Below, piece by piece: positions 1 through 9,726 of a stretch of DNA of 64,000 bases; positions within the stretch are counted from its first letter, which is position 1, and every line of letters starts with the position of its first letter. The DNA is from Candidatus Poribacteria bacterium (GTDB taxonomy: Bacteria; Poribacteria; WGA-4E; WGA-3G): positions 91,271-155,270 of the forward strand of contig JAPOZO010000059.1 in NCBI GenBank assembly GCA_026706025.1. Reading direction: 5' to 3'. The position numbers and the translations under genes are program-made. A model generated the notes under the pieces. The model did not search any database and was not told the origin of the DNA. It saw nothing but the letters and a program-made list of their open reading frames with translations.

Positions 1-694
1 GGAGAAATACAGAACCGTTCAGCTTTAAGAAATTATAGAGTTTCTCGTCCTTCTTTTAGGATCCGGTGGGGTTGCAAACCGCACCATAGGGTCAATTGAG
101 CGATTTTTCACGACTTTTTAGAATAGTTATTATAAACATGCCGCCCTTACAGGGCTTAGGAGACAGAGCAGACGCATTTCTATAAACATACCGTCCCTAC
201 GGGACTGAAGAAGTTTTTGAAATCTTCAAGGTTTTCGCGTAGTATCCGGTTCGGTTAGGAAACCGAACCTACCGGGCCTGGGTCCGAGACGGTTATTTTT
301 TCTAAAATTGACACCTATGGTGGGGTTGCAAACCGCACCATAGGTGTCAATTGAGTCCCGTAGGTTGGGTTGAACGGCGTTAAGAAAGCAGATATTGGTA
401 TGCCACAATACCGTCAAATCCAACTTATTGTCATATACACCCAAAAACGTAGTGAAACCCAACTTGAGCCTTCAGGTGCCCGAAAACTGCAAAGGCGTTG
501 GGTTTCTCTCGGTTTTCTGCTTGGCGTGCCATCTCTGGTGCCGGTTGCGTCTTGTATTAGTTTCAGCGTTTTGGAGGTATCCGTTCAACCTAAGGGAAAT
601 CCGCAGAAATACGCAGCAATACGCAGAAACACCCAAGCAATACGCAGAAATACCCAGGCAAAAACACCCCAAGCAAAAACACCTACAGGACTTA
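1..694. repeat. Gene-free repeat-rich region at the left edge
   Basis: I see no convincing gene here. The stretch is a mosaic of short repeats found again elsewhere in the window. A motif with core GTCCCTACGGGAC (5-bp stem, 3-base loop) lies near 181-210, with a diverged relative near 135-165; it recurs near 40.5-40.8 kb. An imperfect palindrome built on GGGGTTGCAAACC occurs near 68-92 and 320-345. The motif CCTACCGGGCCTGG at 268-281 recurs near 30.97 kb and 44.15 kb. At 600-690 there are short imperfect direct repeats of the type CGCAGAAATAC and AAAACACC, seen again near 4.5 kb. Open frames across this area only read through these repeats. Confidence 0.7.
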
Positions 695-2707
695 TCAATG
701 TGGCGGTTTTGCTTTGCGTTTTGCGACCCCGATAGCCAGTGCCGGTAATACAGCCTCAGAAATATCAAGGGAATAATCAAAAATTGTCCATCCCGACGCG
801 CCTAAGTTGCGCGAAAGGTAGATCTGTTCAACAACCGCATCTGGTGTCAGTAGCGAATTAGAAGCAGTCGCGCCGATACCCGGATAGATGGCAACATCTT
901 TAGGCATAAGAGCGAGTTGATTGGTTAACAACTCCGTGAAATAGCTTGTGTCTTCTGTATAATTCATCGGACACACAAAATCAACATAACCAGATTTCGC
1001 CCATGCGATCCAATCCTGTCCGATAGAAGTGACACATCCGGGATACCAGCCAAAGACGGCAGCAGAAATTTTGACTTCAGGGTCAACTTCGCGCGCGCGT
1101 TTGTGGAGCAGACGTACTAAGCGTGTGATCTGTTGTACACGCCACTCGGTATACTTTTCGCTATGTGTACCCGTTTTTGGCAAGACTGCGGCGGGCCATT
1201 TATCAATCTGCAGCCGCGTTGCCAGCACGAATCTCTCGCGGCAGCCCTGACAGTAGCAGGCATGGCTTCCCGGATAACGGATATAATCGAGATGGATGCC
1301 GTCTACATCGTAATTTGTCACGATTTCAAGGATGCTATCCAATTCCAGAAGCACATTTTTTGGATGTGAGGGGCAGAGCCAATTGAGGGGTTGCCCCGTT
1401 GCGGAGACTTGGGTCCGTCCTGCTTTCCGTATTTTTTCGACGAATTCTTTCGGCGCGCCTTCCAAATTCCACGTGATTTTCCACACATGAACTTCTAAGC
1501 CGTGCTTGTGTGCGGCTTCAACGCACTGCGCAATCTGATCGCCGTATTGCGTATAAGTTTTGCTCTGTGGCAAGATTTTACTCGGATAATGTGCGACCCC
1601 TGCCCACGCCATGTTTGGCAGAATTATGTTAACCCCTGCAGACGCTAATTCCTTGGCAGACCGTTCCCAATCTCCGGGATAGGCACCAAGTCCAGAGTGA
1701 TTCCATACGGCGCGCCCTTCAGTTTCAACACTGATGTGCGATAGGAAATAGGCTTTTGAGAATTCTGCGCGACTCGCGCGAGCGATCGTTATTGCTGTAT
1801 TGTAAACCCCGGTATCATACGCAGTGCGCGCCCGATTCATCAAATCTGTTCCAGCTGCCAATGCTTGATTCGCTTCGGGGATATTGCTCTGCTGAACAAA
1901 TTGCTTTAGTGCAGCGAAATCTTTGGTGTGTCCAATAGTCGTCATCGCCGCTATAACTTGTTCAGCAATCGTACGCCGAAATTCTGGAACGAGATGTCCT
2001 AAGAGCGCAGCGAGCATCTGCATCTTGCGCGGGATATCGTCTGGAAGGAAAATATGACTGAAGAAGATCCCTGCCTTCCCTACAGATAGCGCCGGTAAAT
2101 CAGTAGACTCACCTTTGGCATTGTGCCAGTACCCGATAATTTTCGTATCGGGTGTTGTCGGTTCTGCCACTGTAATGTTCCAAGATGCTTGCCTGATAGA
2201 TGCTGGCATATCAGGTATATCAGGAGCGTTCAGCTGAATTGAAGCAAAATGCCCAGGTGCCTCTTGCCGTAGCCAATTTGTTTGACGCAAACCGAGGAGC
2301 GGTGCCACTGCATCGGGTAAAGTATAGGTTACAAACAGTTTACCACCACTTGCTACAAAACCTTTTAATAAGTTCGCAGTTTGCGCTGTGATCACAGGGT
2401 TCAGTGGAAGAACAATCAATCGCCGGGATTTGAGTTGTGCTTCAGAGAGCGCTGCCTCTTCAAGCGTGGCAGCGGTTAATCCGATGCCGTTGAGCAGCCG
2501 GTTGAATCTTTTAGCGACAGAACGAGCATATTGAACATCACCTGCTGATACCTGCGGCGTGGCTTTCGGTAAGACAATTGCAATCTCTGCTCGCTGCGCT
2601 GCAGCGAGGTTGAACCCACCGACACACCAGAGTAACAGGCACACCAGAATAACTATTGGGGTTGCATAGGGTAGACGCTGATTTGCAAGTCGAAGAAAAA
2701 ACATCAT
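695..2707 (-). CDS. Secreted glycosyl hydrolase-like protein (GHL10/DUF187-like)
   Basis: A 670-residue exported protein. Residues 1-37 look like a signal peptide or anchor ending near LAAAQ. Residues about 40-250 resemble a Rossmann-like ThuA/GATase-type region (IVLPLNP, GGKLFVTYTLPD). After about residue 320 comes a TIM-barrel-like domain typical of the GHL10/DUF187 putative glycosidases, with motifs such as HGLEVHVWKITWN, DGIHLDYIRYPG and VDFVCPMNYTED. The Asp in GIHLDYIRYP is the likely catalytic-region acid by family analogy. The start ATG directly abuts the TAG stop of the upstream amidase gene, so the two are probably co-transcribed. The partner points to envelope or extracellular glycan turnover, but the substrate is unknown. 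Two ATG codons stand in tandem at the start. Confidence 0.8.
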   Translation of the reverse strand: MMFFLRLANQRLPYATPIVILVCLLLWCVGGFNLAAAQRAEIAIVLPKATPQVSAGDVQYARSVAKRFNRLLNGIGLTAATLEEAALSEAQLKSRRLIVLPLNPVITAQTANLLKGFVASGGKLFVTYTLPDAVAPLLGLRQTNWLRQEAPGHFASIQLNAPDIPDMPASIRQASWNITVAEPTTPDTKIIGYWHNAKGESTDLPALSVGKAGIFFSHIFLPDDIPRKMQMLAALLGHLVPEFRRTIAEQVIAAMTTIGHTKDFAALKQFVQQSNIPEANQALAAGTDLMNRARTAYDTGVYNTAITIARASRAEFSKAYFLSHISVETEGRAVWNHSGLGAYPGDWERSAKELASAGVNIILPNMAWAGVAHYPSKILPQSKTYTQYGDQIAQCVEAAHKHGLEVHVWKITWNLEGAPKEFVEKIRKAGRTQVSATGQPLNWLCPSHPKNVLLELDSILEIVTNYDVDGIHLDYIRYPGSHACYCQGCRERFVLATRLQIDKWPAAVLPKTGTHSEKYTEWRVQQITRLVRLLHKRAREVDPEVKISAAVFGWYPGCVTSIGQDWIAWAKSGYVDFVCPMNYTEDTSYFTELLTNQLALMPKDVAIYPGIGATASNSLLTPDAVVEQIYLSRNLGASGWTIFDYSLDISEAVLPALAIGVAKRKAKPPH

Positions 2708-4186
2708 CTATTTCCTTACAATCCTTTTAGCGGAAAATTTTGGGACTTGAGTTTTAACAAAAGGTGTTTCACCAGTCTTCCCTAAAAATTTATCGACACC
2801 TTGTGCAATAGCGGTGGCGATTTTATGCTGATATGCCGACGTTGTGAGTTTCCGTCCTTCCACTGGGTTCGACACAAATCCGGTTTCAATGAGAATAGCA
2901 GGCACCTTTGTTCCTATTAAGACGACAAAGCGAGCATGTTTGACACCACGGTCAACCGCGCCTGTGTTCTGGACCAATGCATCCTGTACATGCCTTGCCA
3001 AGCGTTTGCTATCCTCACTTTTGCTTTCTCGTATCAATCCCACCAACAATGTTTCCAATTCTTGGATACTGTAGCCGGAGTTTATATTTTCTCGTGCTGC
3101 GATTTTTTCTGAGGCTTTGTCCGTACTGGTTACATCCAGATAGTAGGTTTCGATGCCGTTGGCTCTCGAACTTTCAGCTGCATTGGCATGGATACTGAGA
3201 AAAAGATCTGCTTTACGTTGCGTCGCGAATTCGGTACGTTTTTTGAGTGGAATAAGATGATCGGTCTCGCGTGTCATTAGCACGGTATAGCCTTTTGCTG
3301 TTAAAACCTCGCGGAGTTTGTGTGAGATACTGAGAACAATACCTTTCTCTTGAAGATTACTACTTCCGAGGCCTCCTGGATCTTTCCCACCGTGTCCGGG
3401 GTCGATAACAATCGTTTTCGCGGTCAATCCAAATTCACGCGTTAATGATTTTGGGACTAAAGGTTCAGGATCCGTAACCGGTGCTGCGGATTTCGGCTGC
3501 TTTGCTTGCTGTGGTTCAGGCCGCGGTTGTGGTTGTATTTGAATATTTTCTTTAGCGGGTGGGCGAACCGATTTTGGTTGTGTCTTGAGTACTTGTAGTT
3601 CTTTAGCGGCAACATCGCCAATTTTCTGGTTTGTTGAAGAATCAACAAGACTTTTATAGGACGTTTCAGCGCGTGTGGGATACCCTTGCCTTGCATACGC
3701 CCGTGCCAATTCCAACTTGGCAGGCTCGGACACTTGGGAATCCGCATAACGGTTCTCCACAAGTTGGTATTGCATGATAGCCTGAGAATCGTCGTTGATA
3801 TAATCGTAGCAACGTCCTAACCAATAGTGAGCCAGTGGTCTGTATTTCGAGTTAGGATAGGTGTGAATCAGCTTTCGGAGTGCTTTAATCGCCTGCTGCG
3901 GTGCTTCGGTGCCCCCAACCTTGATGCTCCACATCCAACTTGAGGCGATTGCGTATTGTGCATCATCTGCTGACGGTCCCTGGACATCTGCATCAATAAC
4001 CTTTTGGAACTCTGAAACAAGAGCACGCCACTCCGCAGCGGTGGCAGGCGTTGTACCGGTTGTATACGCATGATGGCGCAGTGAAGCCTCTTCATATAAC
4101 AAAGCCTGTTTATACCCTGACATGCTCATACATCCAGACAATATTGCCAGAAAGAGTCCGAGCAGACAGAAACAACACATTTTCAT
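2708..4186 (-). CDS. TPR-containing N-acetylmuramoyl-L-alanine amidase lipoprotein
   Basis: I start this at the ATG at 4186, which has an AGAGGAG ribosome site; a longer frame from a TTG at 4207 has none. The N terminus is a lipoprotein signal with lipobox LSGC. Residues about 30-200 carry TPR-like helices of the kind that bring periplasmic proteins together (YPNSKYRPLAHYWLGRCY). A Pro/Gln-rich linker follows. The C-terminal half is an Amidase_3 domain with IDPGHGGKDPG, SIHANAAE and ETGFVSN, giving the zinc ligands (His of DPGHGG, a Glu, His of SIHAN) expected for cleavage of the amide bond between MurNAc and the stem peptide. It sits directly upstream of the glycosidase-like gene, consistent with cell-wall remodelling. 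Confidence 0.88.
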   Translation of the reverse strand: MKMCCFCLLGLFLAILSGCMSMSGYKQALLYEEASLRHHAYTTGTTPATAAEWRALVSEFQKVIDADVQGPSADDAQYAIASSWMWSIKVGGTEAPQQAIKALRKLIHTYPNSKYRPLAHYWLGRCYDYINDDSQAIMQYQLVENRYADSQVSEPAKLELARAYARQGYPTRAETSYKSLVDSSTNQKIGDVAAKELQVLKTQPKSVRPPAKENIQIQPQPRPEPQQAKQPKSAAPVTDPEPLVPKSLTREFGLTAKTIVIDPGHGGKDPGGLGSSNLQEKGIVLSISHKLREVLTAKGYTVLMTRETDHLIPLKKRTEFATQRKADLFLSIHANAAESSRANGIETYYLDVTSTDKASEKIAARENINSGYSIQELETLLVGLIRESKSEDSKRLARHVQDALVQNTGAVDRGVKHARFVVLIGTKVPAILIETGFVSNPVEGRKLTTSAYQHKIATAIAQGVDKFLGKTGETPFVKTQVPKFSAKRIVRK

Positions 4187-4207
4187 AATTTTTCTCCTCT
4201 TACACAA

Positions 4208-4792
4208 TGTTTGTTTTCCGATTTCTTCTGTATGCCATAAAATAAAACGAAATATCTACATTTTTCGTTACCAAATTATGCTATCTGGGTAGCACCTATT
4301 TGTGGGTTATAGCAGCCCAGTTATCAACTGTTGGAGATAAAGTTCTCCAGAATCGCATTGTGCTGATTTGGGAGACCAACACCAGCAAGGCGGAATGTGT
4401 ATAGAAAGTGGTGTAAAATATCTCCTTGAACCCCAGCGGAGTGACCTCGGTGGAAGCAGGAGGATAAAAAATAAACCTCTTTATACACCTATTGAAGAAA
4501 TCCGTAGAAATACGCGGAAACACCCAAGCAAAACACCTATCAAAGACACCTATCAATCCGCAGAAATACCCAAGCAAAACACCTATGGGAGACTTCAATT
4601 TTTATTTTCTAACTCACGTAATTTTTATTAAATTTATTTGATTTTTCCCTAAAAATACCATATAATCTAAATTAGATATAATCTTTATAATTTAATTATT
4701 AAAATAGTAATAAAAATTGACTAATTATAACCTAAGTTGCTGGGTTGTCCGTCTATCGGATAGCCTTTGTTTCCAAATAAGGAGAACAACGT
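4208..4792. other. AT-rich intergenic region with short repeats
   Basis: No gene is visible in these 585 bases. At 4497-4590 there are imperfect direct repeats (CGCAGAAATACCCAAGCAAA type) matching those at 600-690. From about 4615 the sequence becomes strongly AT-rich up to the next gene and probably holds its promoter, but several TATAAT-like hexamers overlap and I cannot choose one. AAGGAG at about 4779-4784 is the ribosome site of the next gene. Confidence 0.6.
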
Positions 4793-6928
4793 ATGAAAAC
4801 AACACTATGTTTTATACTGACACTATTCACTTTTACAATGCTTGTATTTGTGCCAAACAGTTTCGCACAAGACGCGGTACCAGAGTATGCCGTGCGAGTG
4901 ATATACTTTCTACCGAACGACCGTCAACCGAAGCCTGACATAGACAAAATGCTGGATACAGAGATAAAAGAGGCGCAGCGATTTTTCGCAGACCAGTTGG
5001 AAGTCCACGGGTTCGACAGAAAAACATTTAGAATTGAAACCGATGATGCCGGAAATGCTATTGTTCATCATGTTAACGGACAGCACGACGATGCATATTA
5101 CCAGAATCCTTCCGTTGGTGGATCCCATAGTGCCGCTAACGAAATTGCAGAACAGTTTGATATGTCAAAAAATATCTATTATATCGCCTTGGATAGCAGT
5201 AGTATTTTCCTTGATGGCAGAGAGATAACGGGTTGGGCATACGGAAATAGCGTGAGTGGCGTAGCATTTGTTACAGCCTTTGAGAAAGTTCCCACTATTC
5301 ATGAACTTGGACATGCTTTTGGATTGACACATGATTACCGTTCTAACTTTAAGGCAAAAAGAGCTTATACTTCAGACTTTCATGGGATTATGACAACCAC
5401 TTTCTGTGCGGCAGAATGGTTATATACACACCGATATTTCAACTCAAATCCAGGAGAAAGTAATAATAACACGGATATTCAATTTCACCCTCCCGAACTT
5501 ATTGAACCACCGACTAAAATACGTCTCCGATTTACATTAACTGACCCTGATGGACTTCACCAAGTGCAGTTGTTGCATCCACAAAGGTTTTTACCAGGAG
5601 AGTATAATCATTTGGCAGGAATAAACGAGGCAACTTTAGCTGCTTGCCAGAAGTTAAGCGGTAAACGAGCCACCGTCGAATTTGTAACGCATGATTTGGT
5701 AGGGCATAATGATACAACTAATGAAATAGCCATTGCTAATAAAATATTTCTGAAAATTATAGATGTTTCTGGAAACACTACACAGCGTCTGTTTGACATT
5801 GATATTACGCCTCTTATGCCTTTACATGAAGTTGTTTCAATACCAGATCCGAATTTAGCATCAGTAATCCGGGAAAAACTCGGTTTGGCATCCGGGGATT
5901 CCATAACGAATCTGAATATTTTTCGGCTATCTAAACTTGTAGCCGTCGGTCGTCAGATAACAAACCTTACAGGGCTTGAACACGCAATCTACCTGCGTGA
6001 ATTAAATTTGTTAGGTAATCAAATCGAGGACGTAACCCCTCTCTCACAGTTGACATATTTGACAACATTACATATTGGGGGTAATAAAATTCAAGACATC
6101 ACGCCTCTCGAAACTTTAAAGTCCTTGAGCAATTTAAGTTTAGCGGATAATCCTATCAGCAACCTCACAGTTCTTTCTGCATTTAAAAACTTAGAAGTTT
6201 TAGGCATTGGGAATAATCCTATCAGCGATATCAGTCCAGTTTGGGAGTTGACACAACTGAGATATTTATCACTCAGATTTTTAAAGATTCGTGACCTTTC
6301 TCCGCTCACAAACTTTACAAACTTAACAGAATTACAGGTTGATTCTGCTGAAATCAGCGACATCACACCCCTTTCAGGATTGGCGAATTTAAGAAGCTTA
6401 TATCTTAGGAACAATCAAATCAGCGATGTCAGTCCGCTGTCTGAACTTGTCAATCTCAGAGAATTATACCTTGAAGGAAACCCGATTAAAGATAGAAAAC
6501 CGCTTCTTGAACTCCTACAAAAGACTCCAGATGTTAAAATACATCTCAAGTGGGGTGGTAAACCGTTGCCTGTCACTTTATCCCACTTCCGCGCAGAACA
6601 CACCAATACGGGTGTTGTGCTCAAATGGGTAACAGAATCGGAGGTGGATAATGCTGGGTTTTATATTTATCGCAGTGAAACAAGGGACGGAGCATTCAAG
6701 GTTGTCAACCCGACGATGATACAAGGTGCAGGCACAATCAGCGAACGTAACACCTACACCTGGAGAGATACCACCGCTAAACCGAATGTCGTTTACTACT
6801 ATCAGATAGAGGACATTTCGCATGCAGGCGTTCGCAAGCAGTTAGCTACTGTTCGCATGAGAGGGTTGGTGTCTGCGAGTGGTAAACTGACTACAAAATG
6901 GGCCGATTTGAAAATACAGGAGGAATGA
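4793..6928 (+). CDS. Secreted metzincin-like protease with leucine-rich repeats and conserved C-terminal tail
   Basis: A 711-residue protein with signal peptide 1-25 (cleavage near SFAQ). Residues about 30-260 form a putative zinc metalloprotease domain with HELGHAFGLTHD at 170-181, a full HExxHxxGxxH/D metzincin signature. Residues about 350-560 contain internalin-type leucine-rich repeats of 22 residues (LTNLTGL, DVTPLSQL, DITPLETL, DISPV). Residues about 590-700 are a beta-rich fibronectin-like module (VLKWVTESEVDNAGFYIYR). The protein ends GKLTTKWADLKIQEE, and this tail pattern recurs in two other secreted proteins of the window. AAGGAG lies 8-9 bases before the ATG. It is probably extracellular or surface-bound; the substrate is unknown. 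The protease call rests on the motif alone. Confidence 0.8.
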   Translation: MKTTLCFILTLFTFTMLVFVPNSFAQDAVPEYAVRVIYFLPNDRQPKPDIDKMLDTEIKEAQRFFADQLEVHGFDRKTFRIETDDAGNAIVHHVNGQHDDAYYQNPSVGGSHSAANEIAEQFDMSKNIYYIALDSSSIFLDGREITGWAYGNSVSGVAFVTAFEKVPTIHELGHAFGLTHDYRSNFKAKRAYTSDFHGIMTTTFCAAEWLYTHRYFNSNPGESNNNTDIQFHPPELIEPPTKIRLRFTLTDPDGLHQVQLLHPQRFLPGEYNHLAGINEATLAACQKLSGKRATVEFVTHDLVGHNDTTNEIAIANKIFLKIIDVSGNTTQRLFDIDITPLMPLHEVVSIPDPNLASVIREKLGLASGDSITNLNIFRLSKLVAVGRQITNLTGLEHAIYLRELNLLGNQIEDVTPLSQLTYLTTLHIGGNKIQDITPLETLKSLSNLSLADNPISNLTVLSAFKNLEVLGIGNNPISDISPVWELTQLRYLSLRFLKIRDLSPLTNFTNLTELQVDSAEISDITPLSGLANLRSLYLRNNQISDVSPLSELVNLRELYLEGNPIKDRKPLLELLQKTPDVKIHLKWGGKPLPVTLSHFRAEHTNTGVVLKWVTESEVDNAGFYIYRSETRDGAFKVVNPTMIQGAGTISERNTYTWRDTTAKPNVVYYYQIEDISHAGVRKQLATVRMRGLVSASGKLTTKWADLKIQEE

Positions 6929-6959
6929 AGAACAGATATAGGGTTCACCTCTCAGAGCC

Positions 6960-7030
6960 ATTCAGTTTTCGGTTTTTCAGGCATTTTCGCGGAGGGATCG
7001 CGAGCACAGCTTGCTCCTACCGGGAGAGGT
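6960..7030. repeat. Interspersed hairpin repeat (GCGAGC..GCTC type)
   Basis: The segment near 6990-7025 contains ATCGCGAGCACAGCTTGCTCCTAC, which can fold GCGAGC against GCTTGC. The same core forms the unit of the tandem array at 63.69 kb. It lies between the LRR protease gene and the PhyH gene and could act as a transcription stop, though no U-tract follows. Confidence 0.55.
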
Positions 7031-7089
7031 GTCCGAAAAAATCGGAGTTATGTGACAATTGAATGGCTCTGTTCATCTCTGTTTCTCTG

Positions 7090-7118
7090 TTGACCCGCAT
7101 TACAATCTATGCTACACT
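7090..7118 (+). promoter_or_regulatory. Sigma-70 promoter for the PhyH gene
   Basis: TTGACC at 7090-7095 and TACACT at 7113-7118 are separated by exactly 17 bases. The predicted start of transcription lies about 30 bases before the PhyH start codon. Confidence 0.6.
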
Positions 7119-7158
7119 GACATTTCACAACTGATTCTGAATATAATGGAAGGAACCG

Positions 7159-7866
7159 ATGGAACTGACTCCGCAAGAAATCCAACTGTTTCGTCACAAC
7201 GGCTTCATCAAATTTCCGACCCAACTCTCTACCGATCACGTAGCGGCATTAAAAACGGCGGCGTTGAAGGACATAGCGGAAGGCGTAGAACCTGTTGCAC
7301 GTCAAGATGACAGAATTATCCGAATCTCTGCAATTTGGGAGCGCGGCGGTATCTTCCGAGAGACGATCACCTGTGATGAAATTCTCAATCCACTGGAATC
7401 GCTATTGGGTTCGGATATAGAATTCGTGCTAAATCGCCACAATCATGTCTATCTCCGAGATGCGGGTTCAAGTCATTCGCTCGCCTTACATCGCGATGTC
7501 CGTCATTGGTCCCGGACAATCGCGACTGTCTTGGTCTATTTGGAAGACACAAATTTGGAAAATGGTTGTACACGGGTTGTGCCTGGATCACACCACTTAC
7601 CCGCTTTCGCTAATCTCGAAGATGAAGCCCTACAGGAGATCGCTGCGGGTCAGGCGATTCCGTTACCGATGCCAGCAGGTGGTTTGCTTGCCATTGATAG
7701 CATGATAATCCACTCGGCAGGCATCAATCAGACGGATGGGACGCGGATGAGCATGACGCTCGGCTACCACAGCGCAGATGAACTCACGTTGGAAGACAAT
7801 CCCAAGAGAGTGCTCGTCCGCGGCACGCGACCTTATCGCGGTAACGACAAACCACGGGAGTATTAG
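7159..7866 (+). CDS. Phytanoyl-CoA dioxygenase (PhyH) family protein
   Basis: A 235-residue non-haem Fe(II)/2-oxoglutarate dioxygenase-like protein. The likely metal triad is H111 and D113 (LALHRDVRHW) with H185 (MIIHSAGIN). R196 (GTRMSM) is placed to bind 2-oxoglutarate. The double-stranded beta-helix core is recognisable from VLVYLEDTNLENGCTRVVPGSH. The protein is a little shorter than many family members. GGAAGG lies about 8 bases before the ATG, and a well-spaced promoter lies upstream. It is monocistronic: the following 180 bases lead into the tRNA promoter. PhyH relatives hydroxylate diverse small molecules, so the substrate cannot be read from sequence. Confidence 0.88.
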   Translation: MELTPQEIQLFRHNGFIKFPTQLSTDHVAALKTAALKDIAEGVEPVARQDDRIIRISAIWERGGIFRETITCDEILNPLESLLGSDIEFVLNRHNHVYLRDAGSSHSLALHRDVRHWSRTIATVLVYLEDTNLENGCTRVVPGSHHLPAFANLEDEALQEIAAGQAIPLPMPAGGLLAIDSMIIHSAGINQTDGTRMSMTLGYHSADELTLEDNPKRVLVRGTRPYRGNDKPREY

Positions 7867-7974
7867 TATCCGGGCAAAATTTGTTCTGCTATTGGAATCA
7901 ACTTGCAAGCAATACCTGAAAACCATTTTGGTAAGGGTTGCTTTTTATTATTTTTCGGAAAAATCAATTTTTTC

Positions 7975-8003
7975 TTGACAAACATTAGACGATGTGGTAT
8001 ACT
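7975..8003 (+). promoter_or_regulatory. Sigma-70 promoter for the tRNA pair
   Basis: TTGACA at 7975-7980 and TATACT at 7998-8003, with a 17-base spacer. This near-consensus promoter sits about 40 bases before tRNA-Val. Confidence 0.8.
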
Positions 8004-8045
8004 TAATAACGTCCTTGAGATGAGATGTTATCAAAATCTCATTTT

Positions 8046-8119
8046 GGGCGGGTAGCTCAGGTGGCTAGAGCGACAGCCTTACAAGCTGTAGGTCACAGGT
8101 TCAAGTCCTGTCCCGCCTA
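8046..8119 (+). tRNA. tRNA-Val (anticodon TAC)
   Basis: All four arms can be drawn. The acceptor GGGCGGG pairs with CCCGCCT, with one G-U at the end. The anticodon arm is ACAGC-CTTACAA-GCTGT with anticodon TAC. The T arm is ACAGG-TTCAAGT-CCTGT. CCA is not encoded. It is co-transcribed with tRNA-Asp 19 bases downstream. Confidence 0.95.
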
Positions 8120-8138
8120 CTTGTTAGGTGATCTTTAT

Positions 8139-8213
8139 GGGCTCGTGGCGCAGTTGGTTTAGCGCGCCTGCCTGTCACGCAGGAGGTCGCGGGTTCAAGT
8201 CCCGTCGGGCCCG
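8139..8213 (+). tRNA. tRNA-Asp (anticodon GTC)
   Basis: The acceptor GGGCTCG pairs with CGGGCCC. The anticodon arm is CCTGC-CTGTCAC-GCAGG with anticodon GTC. The T arm is GCGGG-TTCAAGT-CCCGT. The discriminator base is G, as expected for Asp, and CCA is not encoded. Confidence 0.95.
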
Positions 8214-8233
8214 TTTTTACTATACCGAATTAG

Positions 8234-8267
8234 CCACAGATTGTGTCCCACAATACTGTGGTTTTTT
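8234..8267 (+). terminator. Rho-independent terminator of the tRNA operon
   Basis: CCACAG-ATTGTG pairs with CACAAT-A-CTGTGG (one bulged A), followed directly by six T residues. It ends the tRNA-Val/tRNA-Asp transcript before serS. Confidence 0.8.
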
Positions 8268-8344
8268 CGTTACTGGACAACCTACCAGAGTATTAATTCT
8301 CAGTATGCTATCTGTACCAACGCGCCCAGCATGGAGGTATGAAG

Positions 8345-8422
8345 ATGCAAACTGAAAAACAATCAGACGCGACCGCGCTTGCTAAATATCACTCAAAAAA
8401 TGGAGGAACAGCACTCTCGTGA
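8345..8422 (+). CDS. Possible 25-residue leader ORF overlapping serS
   Basis: An ATG at 8345 with GGAGG seven bases upstream opens a 25-codon frame ([16 protein letters not shown]...). Its TGA stop overlaps the GTG start of serS in the arrangement GTGA. The strong ribosome site and 4-base overlap suggest translational coupling or a leader peptide. It has three Ser residues, which is not a Ser-rich attenuator pattern. It may also be chance; the product is unknown. Confidence 0.4.
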   Translation: MQTEKQSDATALAKYHSKNGGTALS

Positions 8423-9708
8423 TTGACCTTAAATTTATTCGAGAAAATACCGAAGAGGTCCGCCAGATGTTAGCGGATCGCCATACTGAAGCTGACCTGG
8501 ATCAGTTGGTAGCATTGGATACACGCTGGCGTGAGAATTTGACGCATACCCAATCCCTCAAGGCGCACCAAAACCAAGTCTCGCAACAGATCGCTGAACG
8601 CAAAAAGGCAAAACTGGATGCGACAGAGACTATCGCGGAGATGCGGACACTCTCGCAAAAGATAAAAGAACTCACTGCCGAAAACAACGATTCAAAAGCC
8701 GAGATAGACGCTATTCTGCTGACAATTCCAAATATGCCAGAGGCAAGTACACCGGTCGGCACCTCTGAAGACGATAACATCGAGATTAAGACGTGGGGCG
8801 AATTGCCGAGTTTCGATTTTGAGCTGAAACCGCACTGGGAAATCGCTGAACAGTTGGATATTGTCGATTTTCAACGCGGTGCTAAGGTCGCGGGTAGCAA
8901 CTTTGTGCTGTTCAAAGGCTTAGGGGCGCGGTTGGAACGTGCGCTGATTCAGTTTATGCTTGATTTGCATACGACGCAACACGGCTACACCGAAGTCTCA
9001 CCTCCATTTCTCGCTAACCGCCCTACGATGACAGGGACAGGACAACTCCCTAAATTTGAGGCAGATATGTATCGATGCGATAGGGATGAAGAGAATCCCG
9101 ACAGCGATTTGTTCCTCATTCCAACGGCCGAAGTTCCTGTGACGAATCTTTTTGCGGGTGAGATACTCTCCAGTGATGATCTGCCTATCTACTATACTGC
9201 CTATACACCGTGTTTCCGACGTGAAGCGGGTGCTTATGGTAAGGACACACGCGGCTTACAACGTATCCATCAATTTGACAAAGTAGAGATGGTGAAGTTT
9301 ACGACCCCCGAAACCTCTTATGCGGAACATGAATCACTCTTAGCGAATGCTGAGAGCGTTTTGCAGGCACTTGGATTGCCGTATCGCGTCGTGCAACATT
9401 GCACAGTGGAACTCGGCTTCGCTGCAGCAAAGTGTTACGATATTGAGGTGTGGGCACCTGCGCGACAACGGTTTTTAGAGGTCTCTTCCTGCAGCAACTT
9501 CGAGGCGTTCCAAGCACGTCGTGCGAATATCCGCTATCGTCCGGAAGCCGGTGCGAAACCGGAGTTCATTCATACGCTCAATGCCTCCGGCACAGCATTG
9601 CCGCGTGTTGTCATCGCGCTCCTTGAGACGTATCAGAACTCGGATGGCACAGTTCGCGTGCCTGCGGTGCTACAACCGTATATGGGAGGTCTGACGCAAA
9701 TTGGATAA
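8419..9708 (+). CDS. serS: Seryl-tRNA synthetase
   Basis: A 429-residue class II synthetase that charges tRNA-Ser. Residues 1-110 form the N-terminal antiparallel coiled coil that contacts the long variable arm. The catalytic core has motif 2 around [15 protein letters not shown] and motif 3 around [34 protein letters not shown] is typical of the family. The start is GTG with GGAGG 12 bases upstream, and overlaps the stop of a 25-codon upstream frame. The length is normal. It follows the terminator of the tRNA operon, so it probably has its own promoter in 8270-8340, which I could not place. Confidence 0.97.
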   Translation: MIDLKFIRENTEEVRQMLADRHTEADLDQLVALDTRWRENLTHTQSLKAHQNQVSQQIAERKKAKLDATETIAEMRTLSQKIKELTAENNDSKAEIDAILLTIPNMPEASTPVGTSEDDNIEIKTWGELPSFDFELKPHWEIAEQLDIVDFQRGAKVAGSNFVLFKGLGARLERALIQFMLDLHTTQHGYTEVSPPFLANRPTMTGTGQLPKFEADMYRCDRDEENPDSDLFLIPTAEVPVTNLFAGEILSSDDLPIYYTAYTPCFRREAGAYGKDTRGLQRIHQFDKVEMVKFTTPETSYAEHESLLANAESVLQALGLPYRVVQHCTVELGFAAAKCYDIEVWAPARQRFLEVSSCSNFEAFQARRANIRYRPEAGAKPEFIHTLNASGTALPRVVIALLETYQNSDGTVRVPAVLQPYMGGLTQIG

Positions 9709-9726
9709 TAATCAAGCATTCAAATC

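Noticed and set aside
370..748. Overlapping forward-strand frames of about 120 codons
   Set aside because: They run across dispersed repeats, overlap each other in two frames, and have low-complexity text.
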